Source: Thermoplasmata archaeon (GTDB taxonomy: Archaea; Thermoplasmatota; Thermoplasmata; UBA184). Taken from it: a DNA stretch of 7,997 nt. The DNA lies in NCBI GenBank assembly GCA_021826525.1, contig JAKAZU010000039.1, positions 1 to 7,997 on the forward strand, written 5' to 3'. The position numbers were made by a program, and so were the translations under genes. Positions 1 through 5,295 of this stretch are shown here, one piece after another. The notes beneath the pieces are model-generated. The model was not told the origin of the DNA and made no database searches. It was given only the letters and a program-made list of their open reading frames with translations. How positions within the stretch are numbered: position 1 is the first letter of the stretch; each line of letters opens with the position of its first letter.

Positions 1-14
1 CCGGCCCCCTGAGG

Positions 15-22
15 TTAAGTTT
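15..22 (+). promoter_or_regulatory. Possible TATA box for larB
   Basis: TTAAGTTT is an AT-rich octamer in very GC-rich DNA. It lies 21 to 28 bases before the GTG at 43, roughly where an archaeal TATA box sits for a leaderless transcript. It is too close to the GTG at 34 (12 bases between) to serve a transcript beginning there. The window edge hides what lies further upstream, so a promoter or readthrough from outside is also possible. Confidence 0.35.
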
Positions 23-33
23 CAAAGCCGGTC

Positions 34-819
34 GTGGAAGCCGTGACCGTACGTCCGGCGCCCCGGAAACGCTCACCGACCGAGCTCGCGGTCGGCGGAT
101 ACGCTCGCCTTGATCGCGCGCGGACGCGACGCACCGGGGTCCCCGAGATAGTGCTCGCGGAGGGCAAGAGCGCCGAGCATCTGATCGGCATCCTTCGTGC
201 GCTTCACCGAAAGGGGGAAGGCGCCATCGTCTCCCGCCCCACCCCCGCTCAGTTGCGACGCCTCCGGGCAGAACGGGCGACGGGACTTCCCGTCCGGGAG
301 CTCGCGGACGGACGGGTACTCCGGCTGCTCGGACCCCTGCACGTTCACTACGCGCGGGGGCCGATCGCGCTCGTCACCGCGGGGACGAGCGACGTGATCA
401 TCGCTGAAGAAGCCCGAGCGGTACTCCACGAACTCGGGATCCGAACCGTGATGGCTTACGACGTCGGCGTGGCGGGGCTGCACCGCCTCCTGCGCGCCGT
501 GAGGAAGCTGGAGCGCCATCGCCCTCGGTGCTACCTCGTGTTCGCGGGACGGGAGGGCGCCCTCGCCACGGTCGTCGCGGGCCTGGTCCGCGCCCCCGTT
601 GTCGGGGTCCCCGTCTCGGTCGGCTACGGCCGGGGCGGCGCCGGGGAGGGCGCGCTCTCCTCGATGCTGCAATCGTGCGCGCCGCTCGCCGTGGTCAACA
701 TCGACGCGGCCGTGCCGGCCGCTCTCTTCGCCGCCCACCTGCTCGCTCGCCTCCGCCCTGAGGGGCCCCCCGGCGGAGACACGCAACGGCCCGCTCCCAC
801 GCGGGCTCCTACGACCTGA
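34..819 (+). CDS. larB: LarB, nickel pincer cofactor biosynthesis carboxylase
   Basis: LarB carboxylates the pyridinium ring of nicotinic acid adenine dinucleotide and hydrolyses its phosphoanhydride. This is the first step towards the nickel-pincer nucleotide used by LarA-type racemases; LarE and LarC complete it in the cytosol. The 261-residue product has the family signatures in order: an N-terminal ARLDxxRxxRxGVPEIV block (24-40) with EGKS after it (43-46), AGTSDVIIAEEA (116-127), DVGVAGLHRL (143-152), AGREGALATVVAGLV (171-185), VPVSVGYG (192-199) and MLQSC (211-215). Cys215 matches the conserved cysteine reported to bond the substrate ring covalently. Family members usually have Met where Arg173 stands. 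The last 20 or so residues form a Pro/Thr/Arg-rich tail beyond the fold. The start is GTG at 34; GTG at 43, three codons on, fits the TATA-like box better. larC, larE and larA are not in the window. Family assignment is firm; the LarA-like enzyme served is unknown. Confidence 0.9.
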   Translation: MEAVTVRPAPRKRSPTELAVGGYARLDRARTRRTGVPEIVLAEGKSAEHLIGILRALHRKGEGAIVSRPTPAQLRRLRAERATGLPVRELADGRVLRLLGPLHVHYARGPIALVTAGTSDVIIAEEARAVLHELGIRTVMAYDVGVAGLHRLLRAVRKLERHRPRCYLVFAGREGALATVVAGLVRAPVVGVPVSVGYGRGGAGEGALSSMLQSCAPLAVVNIDAAVPAALFAAHLLARLRPEGPPGGDTQRPAPTRAPTT

Positions 820-838
820 ACCCGTCTGGCTGATCGGC

Positions 839-976
839 GTGCTTGGCGGGCGTGTGGCGCGGGGGCTATCGTTCCCCGTCTACACGACACGGGTGATCCG
901 CTCATTCGATGGGGAGATCGTGCTGTTCCTGCTCGGGCTCTTCCGATCCGAAGCGGACCGCGGGGTGCGGGGGTAG
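839..976 (+). CDS. Candidate 45-residue small protein, unrecognised
   Basis: A short open frame starts at GTG 839 and ends at TAG 974-976, filling most of the gap between larB and the coiled-coil gene. Counted by hand, its 45 codons are about 73%, 49% and 82% GC at positions 1, 2 and 3, the pattern of real coding sequence in GC-rich genomes. The product has a basic first half and a short hydrophobic run, EIVLFLLGLF (residues 26-35), too short for a confident membrane span. GTG 854 is another possible start. I see no clear ribosome binding site or TATA box at the right distance, and I recognise no family. It could be a small membrane-associated protein, the remnant of a lost gene, or chance. 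Confidence 0.22.
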   Translation: MLGGRVARGLSFPVYTTRVIRSFDGEIVLFLLGLFRSEADRGVRG

Positions 977-984
977 TCTATTTG
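977..984 (+). promoter_or_regulatory. TATA-like box for the coiled-coil gene
   Basis: TCTATTTG lies 25 to 32 bases upstream of the ATG at 1009. This predicts transcription starting at or very near the start codon, a leaderless message. It favours ATG 1009 over the TTG at 982, which overlaps the box itself. Confidence 0.45.
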
Positions 985-1008
985 AGACCCCCCGTTGGTC
1001 GTGGGGCC

Positions 1009-1914
1009 ATGCGCGGACGGACGGCGTTCCTCTCCGAAGAGGCGGAGCAGGAGGAGCGGGAGGGCCGCGATCGCCTCGAGGCGATCGACGGCAAGCTACG
1101 CGTCCTCCACCAACGCCGTCAGGACCTCGTCGACCAGGTCCGCGAACTCGCGGCCGAGCAGAAGGCCCTCTACGACTCCCAGCACGGTCCGCAGGCGGCC
1201 GCCGAGCAACGCTACGAGGAACACCGCCGGATGGGCCGGGAGATCGCCCGCCTGCGCGATGCACGCAACGCGGCCCGTGCGAAGCTCGACGAGCTCACCG
1301 CCCGCACTCGGGAGATCCGCTCGGAGATCCCGGCGAGCGAGCGCGCCCGGCCCGAGCAGGTCCGCAAGGAGATCGCCGAGCTCGAGCTGCGCCAGCAGAC
1401 CCACGCGCTCCCCGTCAAGGAGGAGAACGCGCTCATCGCACGGATGCGCGAGCGCAGCCAGTTCCTCAAAGAGCTCGAAGCGCATGCCGCCGTGCTCGCC
1501 GAACACGAGAAACGCTTGAAGGAGGCGGAGACCGCGATGCGGGAAGCGCGGGGCGAGGTCAGCCGCCTCGGCTCGGAGACCGTTCGCCTGAAGGGCGACC
1601 GGGAGGCGAAGCTCGATGAGGTCCGTTCCAATCTCGCCGCCCAGGGCTCGGTCGTTGCGCAGATGCGGGCGAAGGGTCTGCTGCGCCGCCAGATCATGGA
1701 GAAGCTCGATTCGGTGAACCGGGAGTTCGCGACCCTCGACCGCGAGGCGGTGCAGTTGGTGGAGAAGTCACGCCAGCGCCGAGAGGAGGCGCGCGACGCC
1801 GCGCGTCGGTTCGCTCCCCAGCGGCGCGGAGCCGGGCCGGAAGAGATCCGAGCCCGCGTGGCAGAATCGACCCTCGAGCAGCTCAAGAAGCACGGTCGGG
1901 TCACGCTCCGCTAA
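1009..1914 (+). CDS. COG1340-type coiled-coil protein
   Basis: The 301-residue product is almost wholly charged alpha-helical coiled coil, rich in Glu, Arg, Ala and Leu with repeated heptads. It has no signal peptide or membrane segment, so it should be cytosolic. A conserved central block at about residues 121-157 contains LELRQQTHALPVKEENALI. It matches the hinge motif typical of archaeal COG1340 proteins, where a hydrophobic QT stretch is followed by a (L/V)xxEExxLI helix. A Pro/Gly-containing basic linker near residue 268 precedes a short C-terminal helix ending in HGRVTLR. The family's role is not established. Some members are annotated as phosphoserine phosphatase, but this protein has no HAD motifs and that name should not be used. 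ATG 1009 is chosen because the TATA-like box lies 25-32 bases upstream; TTG 982 would add nine residues. The gene runs convergent to the FKBP gene with 35 bases between the stops. Confidence 0.8.
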   Translation: MRGRTAFLSEEAEQEEREGRDRLEAIDGKLRVLHQRRQDLVDQVRELAAEQKALYDSQHGPQAAAEQRYEEHRRMGREIARLRDARNAARAKLDELTARTREIRSEIPASERARPEQVRKEIAELELRQQTHALPVKEENALIARMRERSQFLKELEAHAAVLAEHEKRLKEAETAMREARGEVSRLGSETVRLKGDREAKLDEVRSNLAAQGSVVAQMRAKGLLRRQIMEKLDSVNREFATLDREAVQLVEKSRQRREEARDAARRFAPQRRGAGPEEIRARVAESTLEQLKKHGRVTLR

Positions 1915-1919
1915 GCGAG

Positions 1920-1932
1920 GCTCGGTCCGAGC
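1920..1932. repeat. Short perfect dyad between convergent genes
   Basis: GCTCGG-T-CCGAGC is a perfect inverted repeat in the 35-base interval between the convergent stops at 1914 and 1950. As RNA it could form a five-pair stem with a three-base loop from either strand. No T-tract follows on either side, so it lacks the usual archaeal termination signal. It may be chance in GC-rich DNA. Confidence 0.2.
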
Positions 1933-1949
1933 GCCGGGGGCGGGCGCGG

Positions 1950-2927
1950 TCAGTACCCGCCACTTCCGGAGGACCCGCCCGTGTGGTTCGGGCCGGGATA
2001 GATGTTCAGGACGGTGACCACAAAGACGAGGGTCTGTCCCATCACTTCGGCGTTGAAGTTCCAGACCTGGGTGTTCGTGGCGGGGTTGATCGAACTGACG
2101 ATGAACTTGTTCGCGCTGCAGATCGTGCTCGCGGAGGTGGGCAGCTTGCCCAGGACGAGTCCCGCCTGGCTGGGGGCGAGCAGGCTCGTGAGGGTGATCG
2201 TGCCCGCGCCGCCGCTTGCGGTCGAGATGTTCGTCACCTGCTCGGGGTACCCGTACGGCGAGGAGAGCTGGCCGGGAGTGGGATGGTACTGGACGACGAC
2301 CCAGCTCGCGTTCGCGCTGAGGACGAAGTCGGTCCAACCGTACTGCGGGTCGGTGAACTGGGACCCCGTCGCGGCGGTCCCGTTGGGATATTGCGTATGG
2401 AAGGTGGACAGCGCGATGACGTTCGTGGCGGGGATCGTGTAGACGAGCGGGCTGCTCCGGTAGCACCCGGCCTGCCCGTTGCCGTAGCCGAGCGACGGCG
2501 GGATCGAGATCGATCTGCTGACGTTCCCGGTCATCCCGAGCATGCCCTTCCAGAACCCGGTGACGACCGTGTTGAAGGTGGTGTTGTGGACCACGTAGCC
2601 GCCGGAGGGAGCCGTTGGTCCAACATAGACGCCGAGCGGCGTGTAGGCCGCTTGCGATCCTCGATTGGTGAATTCGAGCGATTTCTTCAGGTTCGAGTTG
2701 TTCGCGATGCTCCAGAGCGACGTATCGAAGATCGCCCCGGTCTGGGGTCCGCTTCCAAAGTAGCCGATGTAGTTCACGGTCACGTTGTCACCCAGCTCGA
2801 CCGAAAGGAGCGGTTGCGTCGGGGAGAGCTTGGAATGGTAGTAGAGGTAGGCCCCGGCTCCGCTGGCGGCCACGATAACGATGGCCATGAAGATCGCGAG
2901 GGGCCAATACGAGTACTTCTGGGCCAT
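1950..2927 (-). CDS. Membrane-anchored FKBP-type prolyl isomerase with large insertion
   Basis: This predicted peptidyl-prolyl cis-trans isomerase of 325 residues probably helps fold proteins outside the cell membrane. Residues 8-30 form one hydrophobic helix with little charge before it, a membrane anchor or uncleaved signal. The FKBP core starts at about 46 with DNVTVNYIGYF and GAIFDTS (64-70). It continues with VVTGFWKGMLGM (121-132) and SISIPPSLGYG (139-149). Phe125 stands where FKBP12 has its pocket Trp59, as is common in prokaryotic members. The closing strand, NFNAEVMGQTLVFVVTVLNI (290-309), matches the HPLAGKTLxFxVxVLxI ending of long archaeal and SlyD-like FKBPs. About 140 residues lie between, where the insert-in-flap domain belongs. 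Eight N-glycosylation sequons (Asn 48, 76, 115, 135, 182, 206, 233, 314) and two cysteines (155, 270) fit an external location. The C-terminus is a Gly/Ser tail. No ribosome binding site precedes the ATG, and transcription probably starts some 80 bases upstream. Confidence 0.85.
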   Translation of the reverse strand: MAQKYSYWPLAIFMAIVIVAASGAGAYLYYHSKLSPTQPLLSVELGDNVTVNYIGYFGSGPQTGAIFDTSLWSIANNSNLKKSLEFTNRGSQAAYTPLGVYVGPTAPSGGYVVHNTTFNTVVTGFWKGMLGMTGNVSRSISIPPSLGYGNGQAGCYRSSPLVYTIPATNVIALSTFHTQYPNGTAATGSQFTDPQYGWTDFVLSANASWVVVQYHPTPGQLSSPYGYPEQVTNISTASGGAGTITLTSLLAPSQAGLVLGKLPTSASTICSANKFIVSSINPATNTQVWNFNAEVMGQTLVFVVTVLNIYPGPNHTGGSSGSGGY

Positions 2928-2956
2928 TGAGTTCTGGTTCCGTTGGAAGGTGGGGG

Positions 2957-3007
2957 TCAGTTCGTCGCTGGTCTCGTCACGTAATCGGAGAGACAGGTGG
3001 TCTTCAT
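2957..3007 (-). CDS. Possible 16-codon leader ORF upstream of the FKBP gene
   Basis: Between the TATA box at 3033-3040 and the FKBP start there is an ATG (first base 3007) opening a 16-residue frame, MKTTCLSDYVTRPATN, closed by TGA at 2957-2959. The ATG lies about 30 bases from the centre of the TATA box, so it would be at or within a few bases of the transcript's 5' end, ideal for leaderless initiation. Its frame differs from that of the FKBP gene, and its stop lies 29 bases before the FKBP ATG. It might be a regulatory leader or a chance ATG; nothing shows that it is translated. Confidence 0.2.
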   Translation of the reverse strand: MKTTCLSDYVTRPATN

Positions 3008-3032
3008 CCCCCCGCCGCCGAGTGTCGAGGTG

Positions 3033-3040
3033 GTATAAAT
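3033..3040 (-). promoter_or_regulatory. TATA box, probable FKBP promoter
   Basis: On the minus strand the sequence reads ATTTATAC, close to the archaeal TATA consensus and the strongest such match in the window. Transcription should start near 3010, giving an untranslated leader of about 80 bases before the FKBP ATG at 2927. No better box is visible nearer the gene. The rest of the 143-base gap (2928-3070) holds only the candidate leader ORF, and no T-rich terminator follows the RPA operon. Confidence 0.6.
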
Positions 3041-3070
3041 GTATCCAATCGGCTGCGGGGGAGGCTCCGA

Positions 3071-4012
3071 TCAGCCGTCCGTGAGGGCGGAAGCGCGGCG
3101 AAGGCGGCCCATGATCGGCTCCTCGACCACGCCGTCGTCCTGCAGACGGGCGAGGATGGTCTCCGCAGCCTCCTCGGAGAGGCCCCGTTCCGCCAGACGC
3201 TGACGCAGCTCGCGGTAGTCCGCATATCCGTCCATCGACCCATCCGCAAGCTCGTCCATCACATCGAGGAACGCGGACTCGTTCGCGCGTTCGGACGCGC
3301 TCGGGGCTTCTCGGCGCCGAGGGGCTGGGACCTCCACCCGTGTCACCCGAACGGTCGCCGGGATACCGGGCGCGGCCGAGACGACCGGGGCGCGCCCCTC
3401 GATCGCAGGAAGCAACAGCTTCAGGATCGCCCGGAAGGCGGAGCGGTCGATGGAGGGGTACCGCCGGATCGCCTCCCGGGCCGCCCGCAGCCCCACGGCG
3501 CCGATCCCTTCCGCTCGCAGGCCCGCATCGGGGGTCATCGGCTCCTTCAGGAGCCGTTCTACGAGCTCGAGTCGATCGAGACTCTGGCTCAGCTCATCGA
3601 GAAGCGCGACCCGCAGCTGACCCTCGTCCAGCGGGCGTAGGGCTTCCGCCCGAATCGAAACGTATCCCGTTCCGTCGTTCCCGCGGTAGAGGTGGACCTT
3701 CCCGGCGACCAGGGCCGGCTGGGACGTCGTGATCGCACGCAGCTGGGCCATGGCCCGTGGCTGGAAACTCCCCGCCGTCACGGCCACCGTGCCCGTGGGG
3801 TCGGTGAGGCGGGAGCGCCAGAACGGCTGGGCGGGATTCCGGCCGATCGACTCCGGCGGGCTCAAGCTCCCCGCGATGAGCACTCGGCTCATCCTCGACC
3901 CGTACGGAGAGAGCAGGTACGTGGCCGCGCGCTCTCCACTTCCGCGCTCCTCCTGGAGCGCGGCCAGGATCTCCGCCGCCGTTTCCCGCCAGGCGGTCTC
4001 GCGCAACGCCAT
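3071..4012 (-). CDS. RPA-associated protein, COG3390 type (OB fold plus C-terminal winged helix)
   Basis: This 313-residue protein is the usual euryarchaeal partner of the RPA subunit encoded just upstream and probably joins it in the single-stranded DNA-binding complex for replication and repair. An N-terminal OB fold spans about 28-128: YLLSPYGSRMSRVLIAGSL (32-50), then WRSRLTDPTGTVAVTAGSF (65-83) and VAGKVHLYRG (102-111). The TPxGxKxxRVxxxGxL-like opening and the FWxxRLxDPTG turn are typical of COG3390. A variable middle and a Pro/Arg/Ala linker (about 208-245) lead to a C-terminal segment (about 262-306). Its helical pattern and LARLQDDGVVEEP turn resemble a winged helix, as in RPA32-type proteins; that reading is inference. 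ATG 4012 lies three bases after the stop of the upstream subunit, so the two are surely cotranscribed and perhaps translationally coupled. No zinc ligands or membrane segments are present. Confidence 0.82.
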   Translation of the reverse strand: MALRETAWRETAAEILAALQEERGSGERAATYLLSPYGSRMSRVLIAGSLSPPESIGRNPAQPFWRSRLTDPTGTVAVTAGSFQPRAMAQLRAITTSQPALVAGKVHLYRGNDGTGYVSIRAEALRPLDEGQLRVALLDELSQSLDRLELVERLLKEPMTPDAGLRAEGIGAVGLRAAREAIRRYPSIDRSAFRAILKLLLPAIEGRAPVVSAAPGIPATVRVTRVEVPAPRRREAPSASERANESAFLDVMDELADGSMDGYADYRELRQRLAERGLSEEAAETILARLQDDGVVEEPIMGRLRRASALTDG

Positions 4013-4015
4013 CGT

Positions 4016-5176
4016 CTAGCTTCCCAGCCGGGCCGCGAGCTCGCGCGCGCGCGTCGGGACCTCGATGGTCACGCGCTCGATCGATTCGGGGTACACGGTC
4101 AGGCCGAAGTCGTCCCTGGACGCCCGACCCCGTACGCGGACATGCGTGCCGAAGGTCGCCTCGAAGAGCTGCTCCTCGAGCCGCGTCGGGTCGGGCGCGT
4201 CGCGCAGGCGGGCGAGGGCCCCTTCGAGCGAGACGCCCCAGAGCCGCTCGGTCCCCTCCCGGGCGGCGTTCACGGTGGCCGAGCCCGAGCCGTCATCGAC
4301 GACGAACCGTCCTCGCAGATCGGCGACGCCCTGGACGGCTCCGTGCGTGGGACATATCCCTCCGGCGACGGCGCGCCTGCAGGTAGGGCATCGATAGACG
4401 AGACCGCTCGGGGGCAGGAGCCCGAGGATCACGCCCTCGAGCGCGATCGACTCTCCCCCGCCCGCTTCCTCGATCTCGGCGATGGGGCGGGATGGAGTCG
4501 AGAGCACCTCCGCCGGCTGGGGCAGATCCCCGCCCTCGATACGGGCCACGACCGAGCGCTCATCGAGATTGAGTTGCGGGCGGTTGCGGAACATGCGCAC
4601 GTATCCTCCCGCGATGCGCACCGTCTGGCCGGCCTGGAGAGCGAAGTCGCTCCACGAGGTGAAGGCGATCGAGCCGCTCCGGTCGGCGAGGAGACCTTCG
4701 TAGATCGCCCGCTGCTCGGTTCCGACGGTGACCGTGCGGGGGGAGATGCGCACCACTCGGCCCTCGATGCGGAAGCCCTCGTCGGAGACTCCCAGCTCGT
4801 GGATCTTGCGCAGAGGAATGTCGTCGCCGTCGACCGGCGGAAGCTCGAGCTCGCTCGCCGGTGCGACGCGTGTGCGATAACCGAAGGAGACCTCGGGCCG
4901 TCCCCGGAACTCTCGGACCTGCGCGTTCACGGCACGCAGGACCGTTCCACGGTCGACGCCCTCAGCCGGAGGTTCCCACCAGGTGAACCGGACGGTCGCC
5001 GTCCCGTCGCTCAACAGGCCCGAGAGGAACGTGCGACGCCGGCCGTCGGCGGCGTTGGCGTACTCGCGACGCTCCACCGTCACGACGCGTCCCAGGATCT
5101 GAACGGGGGCGTCCGTCGGCCGCAGGTCGCGCAGCCGGGTATCGGTGGGGGAGGCGGGCTCCGTAACTTCAGTCAC
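4016..5176 (-). CDS. Replication factor A, zinc-finger OB-fold subunit
   Basis: This is a euryarchaeal RPA large subunit (COG1599 type), which coats single-stranded DNA during replication, recombination and repair. From GTG 5176 it has 386 residues and three OB folds. OB1 (about 16-105) includes VQILGRVVTVERREY. OB2 (about 120-214) opens with IPLRKIHEL and includes FRIEGRVVRI. OB3 (about 231-372) carries the zinc finger: Cys263, Cys266, Cys275 and His278 in a CPTC-x8-CPTH arrangement, followed by DLRGRFVVDDGSGS, the hallmark of these subunits. The open frame extends upstream to 5293, but that 39-codon extension is Arg-rich, unlike the family, and crosses a TATA box at 5214-5221. GTG 5176 has GAGAGG (5183-5188) six bases before it and lies about 15 bases from the predicted transcript start. 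The COG3390 partner follows after three bases. The gene is divergent from pyrF. Confidence 0.88.
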   Translation of the reverse strand: MTEVTEPASPTDTRLRDLRPTDAPVQILGRVVTVERREYANAADGRRRTFLSGLLSDGTATVRFTWWEPPAEGVDRGTVLRAVNAQVREFRGRPEVSFGYRTRVAPASELELPPVDGDDIPLRKIHELGVSDEGFRIEGRVVRISPRTVTVGTEQRAIYEGLLADRSGSIAFTSWSDFALQAGQTVRIAGGYVRMFRNRPQLNLDERSVVARIEGGDLPQPAEVLSTPSRPIAEIEEAGGGESIALEGVILGLLPPSGLVYRCPTCRRAVAGGICPTHGAVQGVADLRGRFVVDDGSGSATVNAAREGTERLWGVSLEGALARLRDAPDPTRLEEQLFEATFGTHVRVRGRASRDDFGLTVYPESIERVTIEVPTRARELAARLGS

Positions 5177-5182
5177 GTTCGT

Positions 5183-5188
5183 CCTCTC
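5183..5188 (-). promoter_or_regulatory. Ribosome binding site deciding the RPA start
   Basis: GAGAGG on the minus strand, with a GAGG core, is followed by a six-base spacer (ACGAAC) and GTG at 5176. Together with the TATA box just upstream it marks GTG 5176 as the start, not the GTG at 5293. Confidence 0.45.
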
Positions 5189-5213
5189 GCGGTCGCTCCC
5201 CACAGCGGGTCTT

Positions 5214-5221
5214 GATAAAAA
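5214..5221 (-). promoter_or_regulatory. TATA box of the RPA operon
   Basis: The minus strand reads TTTTTATC, an AT-only run apart from its last base. It predicts a transcript start near 5191 and a leader of about 15 bases before GTG 5176. It lies inside the 119-base region shared with the divergent pyrF promoter. Confidence 0.55.
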
Positions 5222-5265
5222 CCCGACACCGCGCCTGAACGCTGAGCGCTCCGACGGGGAGTACG

Positions 5266-5273
5266 CCTTATCG
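5266..5273 (+). promoter_or_regulatory. Weak TATA-like box of pyrF
   Basis: CCTTATCG lies exactly 23 to 30 bases before GTG 5296, the expected distance for a leaderless message. The match to the TATA consensus is modest. The only other AT-rich block upstream, around 5214-5221, fits the opposite strand better. Confidence 0.4.
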
Positions 5274-5295
5274 GGCCGGCGACGATGGACCAAAC

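Noticed and set aside
982..1008. TTG 982 as the start of the coiled-coil protein
   Set aside because: The TTG overlaps the TATA-like box, and ATG 1009 is at the right distance for a leaderless message.
820..1008. A tRNA or other RNA gene in the gap after larB
   Set aside because: I looked for a T-loop GTTCRANTC-type motif and a closing acceptor stem and found neither; the short GTTCCCC at 871-877 has no matching cloverleaf.
1983..2930. A 315-codon open frame on the plus strand, antisense to the FKBP gene
   Set aside because: It covers nearly the whole FKBP gene in mirror image and yields a charged repetitive product without family features; it is a shadow of the minus-strand gene.
3692..5215. 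A 507-codon open frame on the plus strand, antisense to the RPA genes
   Set aside because: It crosses both RPA genes, whose motifs are unmistakable on the minus strand. Its product is low-complexity, rich in Arg, Gly, Asp and Ala, with no recognisable domain. Long antisense frames are expected in such GC-rich DNA.
5177..5293. N-terminal extension of the RPA subunit up to GTG 5293
   Set aside because: It contains the operon's TATA box, is Arg-rich and unlike the family, and a better start with a ribosome binding site exists at 5176.
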